Source of the DNA: Ligula intestinalis
Taxonomy: Eukaryota; Platyhelminthes; Cestoda; Diphyllobothriidea; Diphyllobothriidae
Length of the DNA: 64,000 nt
Assembly: GCA_036362985.1 (NCBI GenBank)
Contig: JAYGXS010000004.1
Span: 31,403,206 to 31,467,205, forward strand
Reading direction: 5' to 3'
Shown here one piece after another: positions 12,632-24,400 of this stretch. The first letter of the stretch is position 1. Each line of letters starts with the position of its first letter. The notes beneath the pieces are model-generated. The model was not told the origin of the DNA, did not search any database, and was given only the letters and a program-made list of their open reading frames with translations. Both the position numbers and the translations under genes were made by a program.

Positions 12632-13239
12632 GCTCTGCTAAAGCTTGGCGGTGCCCCAGCTGCTTCAGTCTCCCCTTTCTAGCTAACCGATAACAACAGC
12701 TTCAGTGTCCCCCTTCTTCGGCTTCCTGACTGCCGAGAAATCCCACTGACTAGCAGGCGTTCCATCAGGGCACGACAGGCCCCTGAGTGGACATCGGCTT
12801 AGACATGGTCACGGGTGTGGACAACACCATCTTTCTCGCAGCCTGTCTTAACACCCATTGATCCTTTTGTTTGTGTCCTCCTATCTGCGCCAACCACACA
12901 CACGTACGCACACACACACTAGACCAAACAAGCACGTCTGCCCAAGGGCCACCTCAGTATTCGACATCCCGCGGGCGATGCAATGCACCAATAGCACGCC
13001 ACCTGAACTCACTTCATACTCACGTAAAAGCAACTGTCATCATCACATCTGTCACAACACGACACTCTCGGGCAAGACTAAACGCAGTCAACACCAGCCC
13101 TAGCTTTGCCAGCGGCCACCGCTGCCGAGGACAGCAATGCAGAGTTCTGTACACAATAAAGCCCTAATTCTGGTGATTTTTGGCCTTCACCAACAACCTG
13201 GGATTCAGCCTGAGGATTGAAGTGCTTTAGGCACAATCC
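12632..13239 (+). repeat. Direct repeat, right copy
   Basis: Second copy of the segment at 11862-12424, about 770-810 bp downstream. It carries an extra CA-rich insertion (about 12893-12920). Near its end is AATAAAG preceded by GTTCTGTACAC, which resembles a polyadenylation signal. A PLE endonuclease fragment starts a few bases after it (13246), so it may be the tail or terminal repeat of a neighbouring element copy. Confidence 0.55.
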
Positions 13240-13245
13240 CTACCT

Positions 13246-13686
13246 AGAGAGGAACAGAAAGCGGCGGCCTGGAGACTAGACCCCAACTCACAGCGTGCAA
13301 CACATATCGGAGAGACTGGCCACAACTTCGATATTCAAAGAATGACCATCGTAGGCCAAGAAGCCTCAAAAGCGGAAAGATTGACGCTTGAAGCATTGTA
13401 CTCAGACGCCAACTCTGTTAATAGGCATCTGGACCTCCCTGCGACCTACAAAGTCCTACGCCATTCGTGGGTAAAGTACAGGACCAGGTCAAACCAAACT
13501 AAGGATTTGCAAACAAGGACGGCTGGGACGAAAACATCGGGAGACGGAGCAGGATTACCAGCGTCCTCTACCGTGGGGACGAAAAAAAAACACCACTGCC
13601 ATCACACCAAACCAAGCAGTGACCGGGGGAAAATCGATCAGCCCAAGGCCAACATACACAGCCGCAGCTTTAAGCCTGGTGATTGA
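13246..13686 (+). pseudogene. PLE GIY-YIG endonuclease relic (class 2)
   Basis: An open plus-strand frame runs from about 13246 through the nominal ATG at 13342 to a stop at 13686. It reads QRATHIGETGHNFDIQRM, then ERLTLEALYSDANSVNRH, then DLPATYKVLRH. This is the class-2 tail also seen at 11358-11573 (minus), with His-x-Phe conserved and the REL segment changed to ERL. Residues after about 13500 (TK.., KKKHHCHH) are low-complexity and probably non-coding. There is no RT upstream. A closely similar DNA segment lies in reverse at 48340-48600. The GIY-YIG strands are lost, so this is a dead 5'-truncated insertion. Confidence 0.6.
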
Positions 13687-13815
13687 TAAAGCCAGTATTC
13701 GCCTCGACAAAGCACAGTAGGTCCAGCTGTCCGAAACATTAGTAACTGTGCAAATTTATTCCGGTGAGCATAAAATGAACTCTTATTCTTATCCAGGAAT
13801 TCTGACTTTTTCAAC
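13682..13815 (+). repeat. Dispersed repeat tail shared with 48660-48810
   Basis: The segment has the landmarks ATAAAGCCAGT, GACAAAG.ACAG, TCCGAAA and later CAGAATTCTGAC-like sequence followed by TTTTTC. The same landmarks in the same order and strand occur at 48660-48810. Here it directly follows the endonuclease relic, so it is likely the 3' tail of that element class. Confidence 0.5.
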
Positions 13816-14009
13816 TTTCAGCTAAGGATCGCCTTCAAGTTATTTTCATAAGTAATAAACATCGAAACCTTACGAAATTAATTATTTTAGATTTTGGCGT
13901 TGTCAAAAACATACCAATCACTTTTTGTTGTTGCACAGATCACATACTACTTAAAATAGACGTCCGTGGCATAAGTTAACACCAAACAACGCAGGTTAGC
14001 TGTCCTTCT

Positions 14010-15130
14010 GACATCAGTGGGGAGTGCTTGTGCGTTCCTCATTCTACTAATCTCAACCATATCTCTGTTTGCATGCAGTTTTCCATTTACTTCATATCCA
14101 CATTCGACGCGTATTCAATAGAATTGCACGCAGTGAGGAGGCTGCATCGAATACCGCCCGCCTCACTGCTGGTTAGCTACGTAGTTGTATCCGGTGGGAG
14201 ACTGCACGCATGTCCTCAAAAAAGCCCCAGCTTGCGGAGTGAAAGGAACTCTCTTTTCCTCTCGCGCTCTGTGACCTTTGGCGTGTCGTTCAGTCAGGCA
14301 TGCCCGTGAGCATTACTCTTGTCTCCCTCTCTCGCTTGCTCTCTCTCTCTCTCCTCTTGACTGCACTGCATTTCGTCAGTCGATGGGAGCACGTTATTTA
14401 AATGCGCACGTGCGCACACCCACCCACACACAAACACACACACACACATACTTTGACTCCTGGTTAATTTCACTGATGCGCTGTCCCGCCAGTCGATGCA
14501 TTTCCTGCTGATGCAGCAGTAGCAGCTGAGCGGCAGCACTAGCAGCAGCAGTAGCAGCAGCGGCAGCCTGGGGTTATACGTCGGTCGGTGATACCACCTG
14601 GAAAGTTCAGAGTGAGAGTGAGCGAAGCGAGCACCCACGCATTTTCCGCTGCTGGGGGGAAGTAGATGACAAAGCGTGAACAGTTTATTGGCTGCCTCTC
14701 GCTCTCGCCTTCAGGTGCCCAGTGCGGGGTTGCATCTGTGCGTGCGTGCGTGCGTGCGTGTGCATATGCGTAAAAACGCGTGGGAAGCTGAATGCGCGCG
14801 CAGTAGTGGTGGGCACATGCAGCGTGCGTGCGTGCGTGCGTAGGTGCGTGCGCGTTCGACGCGGGAAAGCAGGCGGGCTGGCTGGCTGGCTGGCGGGCAG
14901 ACAGAGGCCAACGGCGAACAGTCGCCGACATGCAAAGGGGAATTTTCCCTCGGTCGCATTGTACGACCACGTGTCTGCAGGGCACATGTCTATCCGCCGG
15001 CATACACACGCACACACACACACGCTCGCCGTTGCCACGACTGCCCAGTTTCCCACAGCTCCCCTCTGCCAAACAGGCCGACTAATCATCTTCGCCTAGA
15101 ATAAATCGTTAGACAGCCAATCAGCAGACG
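14010..15130. promoter_or_regulatory. CpG- and simple-repeat-rich block upstream of innexin exon 1
   Basis: Base composition shifts sharply to high GC with many CpG dinucleotides. Simple repeats include TC-rich 14321-14357, CA-rich 14413-14449, CAG-like 14510-14570, TGCG tetranucleotides 14737-14762 and 14822-14854, GGCT repeats 14876-14895 and CA-rich 15003-15024. The several open frames of 80-177 codons here on both strands are products of the repeats and are not genes. The block ends about 600 bp before the innexin start codon and is the best candidate for its promoter and transcription-start region. A very similar block precedes the presequence exon at 32781. Confidence 0.4.
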
Positions 15131-15731
15131 ACTACCTTTGGGATGCACGACCTATCATATATGCGAACAGGCACGCGGCCAGGAGGATTTTGCAGACTTG
15201 GTAGTTGTAGTCACTGAGATAGCACTGAGGAGGCGTTCTTTCCCAGGGGCTTTACTTAACTTCCTCCACTTTACTGTCTCCTTTTTACTCTAGCTACTAT
15301 GTGCATGAAACTGTCATAATAAGATCATGCGGCTAGCAAGTCCAACCATAGTGTGCATCCTGGAGTCTGTGGGACTCATGCTCCTTTATACCGTGAGGAG
15401 TTTTAGTGGAGACCAAATTGACAATCGCCGGCCGCATCACGTAAAACTGGATTAGAATGCCCATCACTGTTACCTATCAAACAACCCCGAACGTCTTCTT
15501 CCCTCAACTCCAATTGCCCCATCACTAATGCTTTCGCATCCAAGAGAGTGAAACAACGTTGCTGCCACTTTGGAAGCCTTTCCGACTGAAAAAGAAAAGA
15601 GAGAAACACTGACAAAATCCGACAACTCCATATCACCCAACAAAGTATCATCACACTCAGATTGTGTGCCGCTGTGGCACGCTCGGGATTCCTGTCCCGA
15701 ACATTAATAGAACAACACACAAATACTCGCT
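15131..15731 (+). other. Probable innexin 5' leader region
   Basis: About 600 bp between the GC-rich block and the innexin start. No recognisable coding sequence was seen on the plus strand, and a TAG in frame with the innexin start lies at 15708-15710. A 105-codon minus-strand open frame (15403-15720) has no family resemblance that I can defend. A 5' untranslated exon, or a leader removed by splicing, could lie here. Confidence 0.35.
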
Positions 15732-15882
15732 ATGAACCCAGAGTCAGTGCTGCGAGCCGGCAAGTTATTTAAAACTTCATATGGTGGAGATGGAGTGGAT
15801 TTTGTTGACCAACTGAATTACCAGTACACAGGCGGATTAATGATTATATTTATTGCGATAATCGGCGTCCGGCAGTATGTGG
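15732..15882 (+). CDS. Innexin, coding exon 1 (N-terminus and TM1)
   Basis: Innexins form hexameric hemichannels and intercellular gap-junction channels in the plasma membrane. This exon encodes residues 1-50 plus one base. After a short N-terminal stretch it reads YGGDGVDFVDQLNYQY, matching the D-x-x-D-x-LN segment that precedes TM1 in innexins, then a hydrophobic TM1 (about residues 34-48) and VRQYVG. The start is the first ATG after an in-frame TAG at 15708 and has a G at -3. The exon ends at a good donor, G|GTAAGT (GT at 15883-15884), in phase 1. The remaining base plus the first two bases of the exon at 47078 make the Gly codon of the YVG-KPIQCW junction, which is the canonical innexin continuation. 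Expression would be controlled from the GC-rich block upstream. Confidence 0.88.
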
Positions 15883-15884
15883 GT

Positions 15885-18800
15885 AAGTAGTTTTGCAAGC
15901 AGTGACAAATCCTATTCATTTGACTCCGAAGTACGCAATGTATTTTCAAAATTTTACCGATTGTCAAGTTTTAGATTTAAGGCAAAGAATAAGCCATTTA
16001 TTACGTGTGTGTGCAATTATACAATGGAGCCTGGATTAATCAGTTTACTTCGTGCCGGCACCGAGCTCATCAGGTAGAACACTCGGCTTGCGAAAAGTAG
16101 CCAATCCGATTGCACAAATTAACTGATTGGCTGCAGGTAACCAAGGCCCCATGCTCTGGCAGCATGACTCAAGGGCGGACACAGGCACACACACACGCGC
16201 TGACAACCCGTTAGCTGAGCGGAAGCTAGGCGAGCAAAGCGAAATTTCTGCTAGCGGCTCGCTCGTAACCTGAAATGCTCGTAGACGGGGCTACGGGTCA
16301 TCTAAGGCACCACTGTACTTAACAAACAGCAGAAATATGCCATTCCCAAATACACTGCCTTGCCTTTCAGTAAGAAAGCGCCGGCGGCCTAAGGCCTCGT
16401 AAGGAATAAAGGGAAATATGAAGCATTTTACCCAGTAAACAATTGGTATTTCAAAGCTTTCCAAAACTGACTTACGCTTTTGTGTGGACCGTTACGTTAA
16501 CGGCAAATAGTCTGCAATCTAAATGCCAAAAGTCACCCAGTACCGATGAAATTGATTTCCATTTGATCATATCTATCCTATCTTTATAGCAAATTGAAGA
16601 CTTTACAACAGAAAATAAGGGGAAGAAAATTGCGGCTGTCTTAAAATATTTCACAACTCGACGTGCAAATCAGTCACGTTCTCTCAAATCTTTCAGACTG
16701 TATCTGCATGATGATTCACCCTCGTGTCGAAAGTCAGTTAAATCACGTTAATGTTAGTGTTAAACAAGCATCAAGTGAAGAGGTCAATAACAGTTGTTCG
16801 TGCCGGTCTTAGACTCCCTGGAGTACCTACCCTAAAACCTATAGGGTGTGCTGGAGGACGCATTGGTGAGCTGAAACCCTCGCAGCTCTGTTATGTAGTG
16901 GCAGAATATCGGTGAAATTTACGTCTAGGCATTTAGCTAATGCCTCTGATACCAGGATGTCAACTAAGTTAAAAAGACGTCTATTCCCTTGCATACAATC
17001 CTAAGATGACTACAACACAAAAGTTATCGAATATCAGAGCATTATTTATCATTTATCCACCAGGTAGAATTTTCGCCCCACCATTGTCGTGGAACTAAAA
17101 CGACCCTACTTAGGCTCGTGAAATTCAAAGTATCAGACAGGTACGCCCGTAATACTCAAATATGATTCAAGCGTGCTCTGCAAAACATAAGTGGAGTTGG
17201 GCAGTGTGTACAGACGTAGTTCTGGAGTCGAAGGTAAACCATCGGGAGAGTGTTTGAATGCCGAATCTGTATCGATCTTATCTGAGGAACATATTTATTT
17301 CGTCAGCTGCTTATTTGTTTTTCCGGCTCGAAATGTTATACATAATGAACGTCGTAATCACCCCACTTATATTAGAACTACCCCAGGTTTCTGGTTGGCT
17401 ACATTTTACAAATCACTTTGCGTTCAAATCAACTGGAACTTGCTAACCATGACCAAGCATCTCGGCGGAGAAGGCCCTGACTCATTTTCTTTCACTGTGT
17501 TTACATTCTATTGGAAATATCACAGAAGCCAAAGGTAGCAAACAGTGAGAGGTGGGCTAACTGGAATTTAGAAGTAGAGAATCAGCAATCCAAGCAATTC
17601 AGAAACTCCTTTCTGACAAATTCCTGAAATAAATCGGTAGTTGTATCATTGATATTTAATCATTTAATGGATACGTGATGCGATTATGTTTTGACATAAA
17701 ATTCTCAAAGGTTTTGCAACTTACTTCAAACGTAAGCAAACACTTTCATCTAGCGTACAAATGACCCGGATAAGGGATAACTGAATGTTTATTTCTAGGT
17801 TATTTCCTGCCCAAATATAACAGCGTGCCCATTTGTAGTGCAGACACAAAAGAGCCCGGAAGCCGAGTACAGACTGTGAGGCACCAGCGCCTGCTAAAAG
17901 GATCAGTTTCACCAATGCTCCATAGGTACTAACCATAGGATGCTCTAAACGGCCTATACAGTCCACGAAGCAGAACTATTTCAAAGATAATGAAAATGTC
18001 CGTTCCGTTTTTGCGAAACAGCCCCTACAAATCAAGAAAAAATGGTAATGTATTAGACGCATAAACATCTGACTACAGTGCTCCTTAAAATAAACACAGA
18101 TTATGCAGCATTGGTAATCGTACCTGCGTAATTTATCATTTGCCGTATTTGAGTTAATCAAAGCGTTTTCGGAAAGTTCTTTCATTTCCACATGCAAAGC
18201 ATTCAGGAATACAAAAACACTGAGTCATTTAAAGCTTTGTGGAAATTGTAGTATGTCCTTATCAGTGTTTATTATATTCTCGCCTTTTTCAAGTGCTGTC
18301 CTCATCTTTACGAAGAAATTCCTATATCCAATGTTTTTTAACACAACTATGGTAGAAAGAAAAGTAGCTTCCGTACGTCTATTAGATAAATTATAGGTCG
18401 TTTAATATCGTGATGTCTGTCTGATGATGCTCACTATCTTCATATCCGTACACAGAGCTTGAAAACACCTTGAGAAATATATATTTACATATAATTGTCA
18501 ACGGGAATAGTTTTGCATAGGCTGGACTTTCACGCGGTCGCATAAGTGGGCCATAAGTTCATTCCGATTAAGTTATCTGGACTTTTCATCTTTGCGTAGT
18601 GTTCGGTTAAAGGAATGCTTCAGTAACACGCACACTGCAGAATCAAATTTTATATTTAAGAAGCAATAAAAAAAAACTATGCAGGCTAATAAGGCTTTAT
18701 ACGAGCTTGTATCATAATTAATACTGTGAAATAGCCACCGTCACCTTCCAGTCTGTCTTAACACAGAATCCGGCATAACCGTTATTCGCATATTATCCAT

Positions 18801-20635
18801 TTTCCATCTTAACCACCCTTTTACCTGCGCTTGTTTAATGCTTGTCTTCCAACATAGAAACAAAGTTCTTGAAAATGTTGAAAATCGCGCAAATATAGTC
18901 ATTGGGATATCTTTCTCATAATATGATGTTATACATGTGATATACTATGCACTTGAGCCGTTAGCTTACCTGTCTTTGAAAAACTGGCGTTATCAATCAT
19001 CACTGAAAAGAGCTTGACATGAATTATCATGGTTCTGTTTGCTTTATTAGGGCTCTTCATATGTGGTTTGCATATTAAGTTTACCGAATGTGTGAGTGGA
19101 TATCTTCCAGGCTCTGAAAGTATTGGTTTACATTTCCTTTTTGAGCAAACGACATTAACAGTGACAGATGAAAAGACCCGGTTTACACGAGTTGCTTTAA
19201 AACTGGCACAAGCATATATGCTTGTTCTAAATCAAAAGTTTTCTTGAATGTTTTTTCACAGTAGGAATTGTTATGGCTCAATAATTGCCCGTTTAATGGG
19301 ACTGTTTGGACTTCAAGTGTTTTCTTGCAGAAATTAGGTAGCGTCTCTTGCTTGTAGGTCCAAATTTGCAGTGGTGCGGCACATTCCCCAAAATAATTAT
19401 TTCAGAAACTTAAAATAAGAAAAAAAAATAAGCGAGCCACGCATCCAAAGTGCATGATGAGAATTCAATAAAAATATATAGATATGATTTCCCAGCAGTT
19501 TGTAACCTTTAAGATTAAAATTACGTTTCGTATGTTTAAAAATGAGTCAGACGAAAGCATAGATACCTGACATAAGTATAGTATTTCTAGCGACCATGTA
19601 CTCCTCAGGAATGCTCCTTAAACAAGTAAATGAACGAATTCGCGTTTTTAGGGATGGCTCCGGCGAAATAAATTGCACAGTTAACTTTTTATAAACGTAA
19701 CGGCAACAATGGTTCATGTAGTGCACCTAATTAAGCCCTACACCCAGAAGTTTGGACTACGAAAACGGTGGTTATCGGATTTTTTATGTGGGAGTTTAAG
19801 AGACGCAGTGGAGTATGCTTCAAAAACTGCTATATGCATTTTATTTTATTGTTGTTGATTTTATATGTAGATTTTCTTAATCTGTATTATACTTTAAAGC
19901 GTTGCGGAAAAACCCGATTATCAAATTGCAGGTTTTTTGAAATTCCTGAAAAATTTAAGTTTTGGTTAGGAGGTTGCCTACTTCAACTTGCCTGAGGTCC
20001 AACTTACCGCTCTGGAATTAGATTAATATATTCCTCGGCGCGGAGTGCCGTGCACACCTTAAGTTTACATGCAGAACAACTTACTCCCAGCGGCCGCGGG
20101 AAACAAATTCGACTACATTTTTTCACTTTTTACTTAGACCTACACATTTAATTCCCTGCCTATCCTATTTCCCCCCCCCCTAACAACCCTATAACCATCG
20201 TTTTCGTAAGACGAAATTCTGGGACTAGGGGTTTATAAGGTACAATGCATAAACGTAGTTTGCCAACTTAACTGATTAGTTCATTTGCATCAACTTATGA
20301 AAATAAATGCCATGTTCACTTAACCTCAATGAAAGATTTGCTTGCTTGAGATGTTGTGAAGTCGAAGTGTTTTAGGTTGCAGAAGCCCAAAACCTAGGGC
20401 TTTTGAGAGTCTTTCATGACTAATAAACCAAAAATATGAGACATTTTTCCCTAGGCGTTGTATGACAGCCCAAATTTACCCCGAAAACAGAAGCTGCATT
20501 GCTTGAGCGATTGAGTTTAGATGAAGGAAGATACCCATCTGTTTACGTTTTGAAAGCGCTTCGGAAATGTTTATTCTCATTCCACTAACCATCTAATAAC
20601 GGACAGCCCTTTTGCAGTGCAATATGAATGAGCAT
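15885..20635. other. Intronic AT-rich DNA, nothing recognised
   Basis: No exon with plausible splice sites, no RNA and no clear repeat was found. There is a short CA-rich tract near 16180 and a C-run at 20168-20181. Open frames under 120 codons show no family resemblance. Confidence 0.45.
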
Positions 20636-20800
20636 GCTTATCGACAAAGGCAAGAGAGGTTGGAATGAGCATTTTCGCCCTATTAGCTAGTTCCGGCCAG
20701 CCCTGCCCAACCAACGGTTTTTCAACTCCTGAGGCTCAAAAGTGTGAACTTTTGGTTAGAAATCATGCATCCAACCATTTAACTAATGGCCGTTGTCCTG
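20636..20800 (-). repeat. tRNA-derived SINE-like copy (degenerate)
   Basis: The plus strand shows GACAAAGGCAAGAGAGGTTG, then a block resembling the family body (AATGAGCATTTTCG, CCTATTAGCTAGTTCCGGCC, CCCAACC). Read in reverse, it begins with a degenerate tRNA-like head containing a TTCTAACCA-type anticodon-loop region. It is assigned to the same dispersed family as copies at 22.9, 31.5, 33.4 and 62 kb by shared body order. Confidence 0.45.
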
Positions 20801-22902
20801 TGAGTTGTGATCTTGGGAAGCTTGACTTTTGATCCTAGACTAATTTTGTTAGAAATATACTTCAATGCGCTATATAAAGGGATTGTTCTAAAGATACGAA
20901 TTGAATCGAATACTTTCTCAATCCTGCCTCACGACGAATAAAAAAAAACAGAACTTCAAAGCGCGAACTAGAAACTGCACAGGCGCAAGACGCGGACTCT
21001 CATATAAGCATCAAAAAACAGGTTCCGAAAAACTTTCAATTCATTTCGAAATCGAGCAGGCGCAATTTGGAAATGCGGGAAGTAAATCAGACATTTGTTA
21101 AATTCCGCTTTTTAAGGATAAGAATAGTTAAGAATACCTTTTTGCCTTCACCGCAACTCATTCTAGCGTCACAATCAAAGCATGTCTTATGGCGCCGTCA
21201 TGAGCCCAACACCCAAAGGTTTCTAACCTGGAGACAAATGATTCACCTTTTTAATCTTCTGAGAAATCAATTTCTGTTCGCGGTATGTATCAGTATATTT
21301 AAGCTCTTTAGGCGAAGATCGAAATTTTAAGTGTGTATTTCGGTTGAAACCCGTCAACCATTTCTGCCGACAGACAGACATAATTAGCATAAATTGATGT
21401 TGTAACTTACCATAATAGCAGCCTAGGTACTAGTAAAAATGCCCAGATACGGTCTTTGCCCATAGACCTTAAATATACTGATATATACGACGAACAGAAA
21501 TAAATTCCTAAGGAGATTAGCAAGTGGAACTTTCAAAACCGGTATATCAACCAGAAAGCAGACCGGGAAAGCTTGGAGACTAACTTATGAGCCCAATCCC
21601 TCGCAGCTGTGTCAAGCAGCGATAGAATACCAGTAAACCACGTGTCTAGACCTTTTAGCCAGTATTTAAGCTGTTATTATGGCACGTTACAGACGTATGA
21701 TTTTAAGAAAGGACCAAACTGTTAGCCTTTAAGTGGCTTTCTACGTTATTTCTGGATATCCCTTAAAAACACCACAGTTTAACACATCGAAAGCTAATTT
21801 TTGGATAAACCAGGTTGGCGCACTTGACAAACAGGTTGATAAACGTTTGGACGATCAAATTGAAACATAAAAATATGTGGCCGAGTAACATATGTAAACG
21901 CTTGACATTATGGAATAGACGATAAGGACAAATGTCCCTTAGTATCATTGTTTTGGCATTACATAGAATTCAACTTCTAAACGTAAGAATTAACTTGTTA
22001 TTCAAATGGATGTTACCGCAAAAACTCCTGTCTATTATGCTAAGGAGGTCATCAACTAAACAATTATGTGATGCAAACCAACCATGCTAACTACCTATCT
22101 TCGATCGATTTTTTACTCAGACAATCAAATAAGCATTTTATTTTAGATTGTTGACTGATGACAACATATTGCATTTTAAAGCATTAACCGACTTAATATA
22201 AAGGAACCGGAAGTTTCCGTGCGTAATTCAACAAAATAGCACTCGATTAACCAAAATTTTTAAAAAACACTACAAGCTAATCATGATGTTCCAATCTGGG
22301 TTTGCAAACAGTTAGCCTGAAATATATAATTTAAACGCAAAGTTTAACTGCAGAAGTGAACGGCAACATTTAAGCCCTTTAAAATGCCTATTAAGTGGTT
22401 TGTCAGCTTGTGCTTCAATAAGGCTTTCTCACCTATCCCGGTCATCCTATCATCGTCCTGTCATGGGAGTCAGGAGGGGGAGTGTGTTAGTTGTTGATTC
22501 ACTGTGAACGAACTCACGCACCCGTCACCATCCTGCACCCATTCTGTGGTGTCACCCATGACGATGATTGAACTATCGTGTTGATGAACGCAACAGTTGA
22601 GCTACCCTTCACATCTTCCCCATGGAGGATATCATAAACACACGCTTCAGTTACATCTAAGTACACCTGCATTTTCTAAATCATAATTTTCCTTGTCCAG
22701 TCTATGAGGATCTTCAGAACACAATTTAACTGCTCCTGATTAATGAAACGGAAATTAGAGAAGCTAAGAGAAAGGTCAATATTCTTTGATGACCGTTCAC
22801 CGGTCGCTAAAGGAAACCATTCGTACCACTCTGCCTTGGATCTTATTTTTCAAACTCTGACAACAGCCGCACAGAGCAATTAGTCTAGGCAGATAGTATT
22901 GC

Positions 22903-23035
22903 CGACAAAGAACAGGAGAATGTAATGGCCACTTGTGGTTTATTCGTCGTCGTCAGCCAGTCATACCCAACGTCAAGTGGTGCACCATCCAAAGCTCGAA
23001 CTCGCGACCTCTTAGACCAGAATTTACCGCCTGTA
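22903..23035 (-). repeat. tRNA-derived SINE-like copy
   Basis: The body GACAAAGAACAGGAGAATG, AATGGCCA, TCGTCAGCCAGTCATACCCA matches the family at 33.4 and 62.4 kb. Toward its other end the minus strand shows GGTCGCGAGTTCGAGC, close to a Pol III B box, where the tRNA-like head should be. The sequence has decayed and has no coding content. Confidence 0.5.
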
Positions 23036-23530
23036 GTGATGTTCTATTTAGGGTTAGTATGAGTGGATGAAGACAGTTAATTAGCCAAAAGTAGCTATTC
23101 CAGTCGTCCTTAATTTTGCCAGCAATACTATCTGTCTAGGGTACCTTTCTTACCTACCGGAAGAGAACGTTTGCCCGGGTGTCTTGCAGATCATCCCAGA
23201 TGAAGTTTAGGACGTGCGTAAGCTCATATTCCCATCTGTTATGCTTGCTGAATAAAATAGGATGCGTGTCAGCTATTGATACAATTTTAGGCATATATTT
23301 CTAAAATATACTATCCGCTGGTTTAAGTAAGTCTGATAAGTAGAATAAGCACTATTAGCAGTAGCATATTTCCCTTTGCAGCAGTATGCTATCCCAAACT
23401 TAGTAAACTGTGAAACAGCTTTTGGTAGACGGAGGTGAGATGGCGGAAACTAAGGCAAGCGCTGATCTATTCCAGGCATAAACCCAGATTCGCCATCGGG
23501 GTTGAGATCGTGGTAATATGCGCCCCACCG

Positions 23531-23580
23531 TTGACTTTAGTCAACAATACCTCTGAAAAATACCAACGTCAGAGGTATTG
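23531..23580. repeat. Two adjacent perfect hairpins
   Basis: TTGACT-TT-AGTCAA (23531-23544) is a 6-bp palindrome. It is followed directly by a 12-bp perfect stem, CAATACCTCTGA (23545-23556) pairing with TCAGAGGTATTG (23569-23580) around a 12-nt loop. No flanking gene explains them. Confidence 0.6.
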
Positions 23581-24301
23581 TCTGTATTAATAAGACTCAG
23601 CTACACTCGTAGTTAGTAGTTTAAATAGCAGAAGAAGTAGGAACAGTACAAGCCTTGCTTTCTTTGTGTCTGTCTTGAAATCTACTGAAGATGAGTGAGA
23701 GTAGATAGTGCGGATGTACTTGCGCAAAGTCTACTGTCACTTATCATTAGGTTGAATTGTATTCTGGCCTGAAACGGAGAAAGTGGCCTAGACTCAAGCC
23801 ATTTTGTCATCTTGACTTTGTTGTGTCATCTTTTTAAACGGGTAAAGGTTTAGAGTTAGGTAGACAGTGTCACTTTAATCTCGACTATGTCTTCGGTCTT
23901 CATCTCTGATCTTGGGCATATTGTGGGCATAATTGAAATCGCCAGTCGAACTATTATCTGCCTAGGAACGTCAACACTGATGGATTTGAACCGTGTTTGA
24001 GATACCTGTTTCCGGAAGTCACCTTCGGCGCATTGAATTCTGCTGATAATCGTGTACACTGTATGGTACCACAGAAGTTGCCCGCAAGAGTAGATAGCTG
24101 TATGTACCCGTTGGGAATACCAAATTACTAGTTGTCCACACTCTGAAAAGCAAAGCATTAAGACTATGTAAAAGCGATTGATTAACCACGTTTTTTGACC
24201 ACTTATGGAGGTATGTTTACCAAGGGCCGTTTCTATCGAATAAAGATTACAAGACAAAAGGGTGTTTCTTTGTTACCACCGAATAGAAATTACTTTGGAG
24301 A

Positions 24302-24400
24302 AGTAAAAGACTCGATCGCTGGGACAATACGTTTATTTGCTTGAGGTTTCGACATCCATCGCGGATTCATCAACAGAGACATGAGAAGGAAACAGTAGCA
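24302..24400 (-). repeat. PLE terminal repeat with hammerhead-like core
   Basis: On the plus strand: GACTCGATCGCTGGGACAAT, ACGTTTATTTGC, GTTTCGACATCC, GCGGATTCATC, CAGAGACATGAGA, CAGTAGCAGAAA. The same blocks occur at 33170-33270 and 61862-61950. Reading the minus strand gives CTG..GA, an ATCCGCGATGGAT hairpin and GAAAC, the order of a hammerhead core. Here the first box is CTGTTGA and not CTGATGA, so this copy should be inactive. The repeat ends in the GAAGAAG-type tract common to the family. Confidence 0.6.

Noticed and set aside
14539..15072. 177-codon minus-strand open frame and several others on both strands at 14.7-15.1 kb
   Set aside because: They read through TGCG, CA, CAG and GGCT simple repeats in a GC-rich block with few stops; the products are low-complexity and overlap in all frames.
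15403..15720. 105-codon minus-strand frame just upstream of the innexin start
   Set aside because: No family resemblance; it would overlap the innexin leader on the other strand, and its start has no support.
20168..20181. C-homopolymer run as a structured element
   Set aside because: An ordinary homopolymer with no partner or flanking motif.
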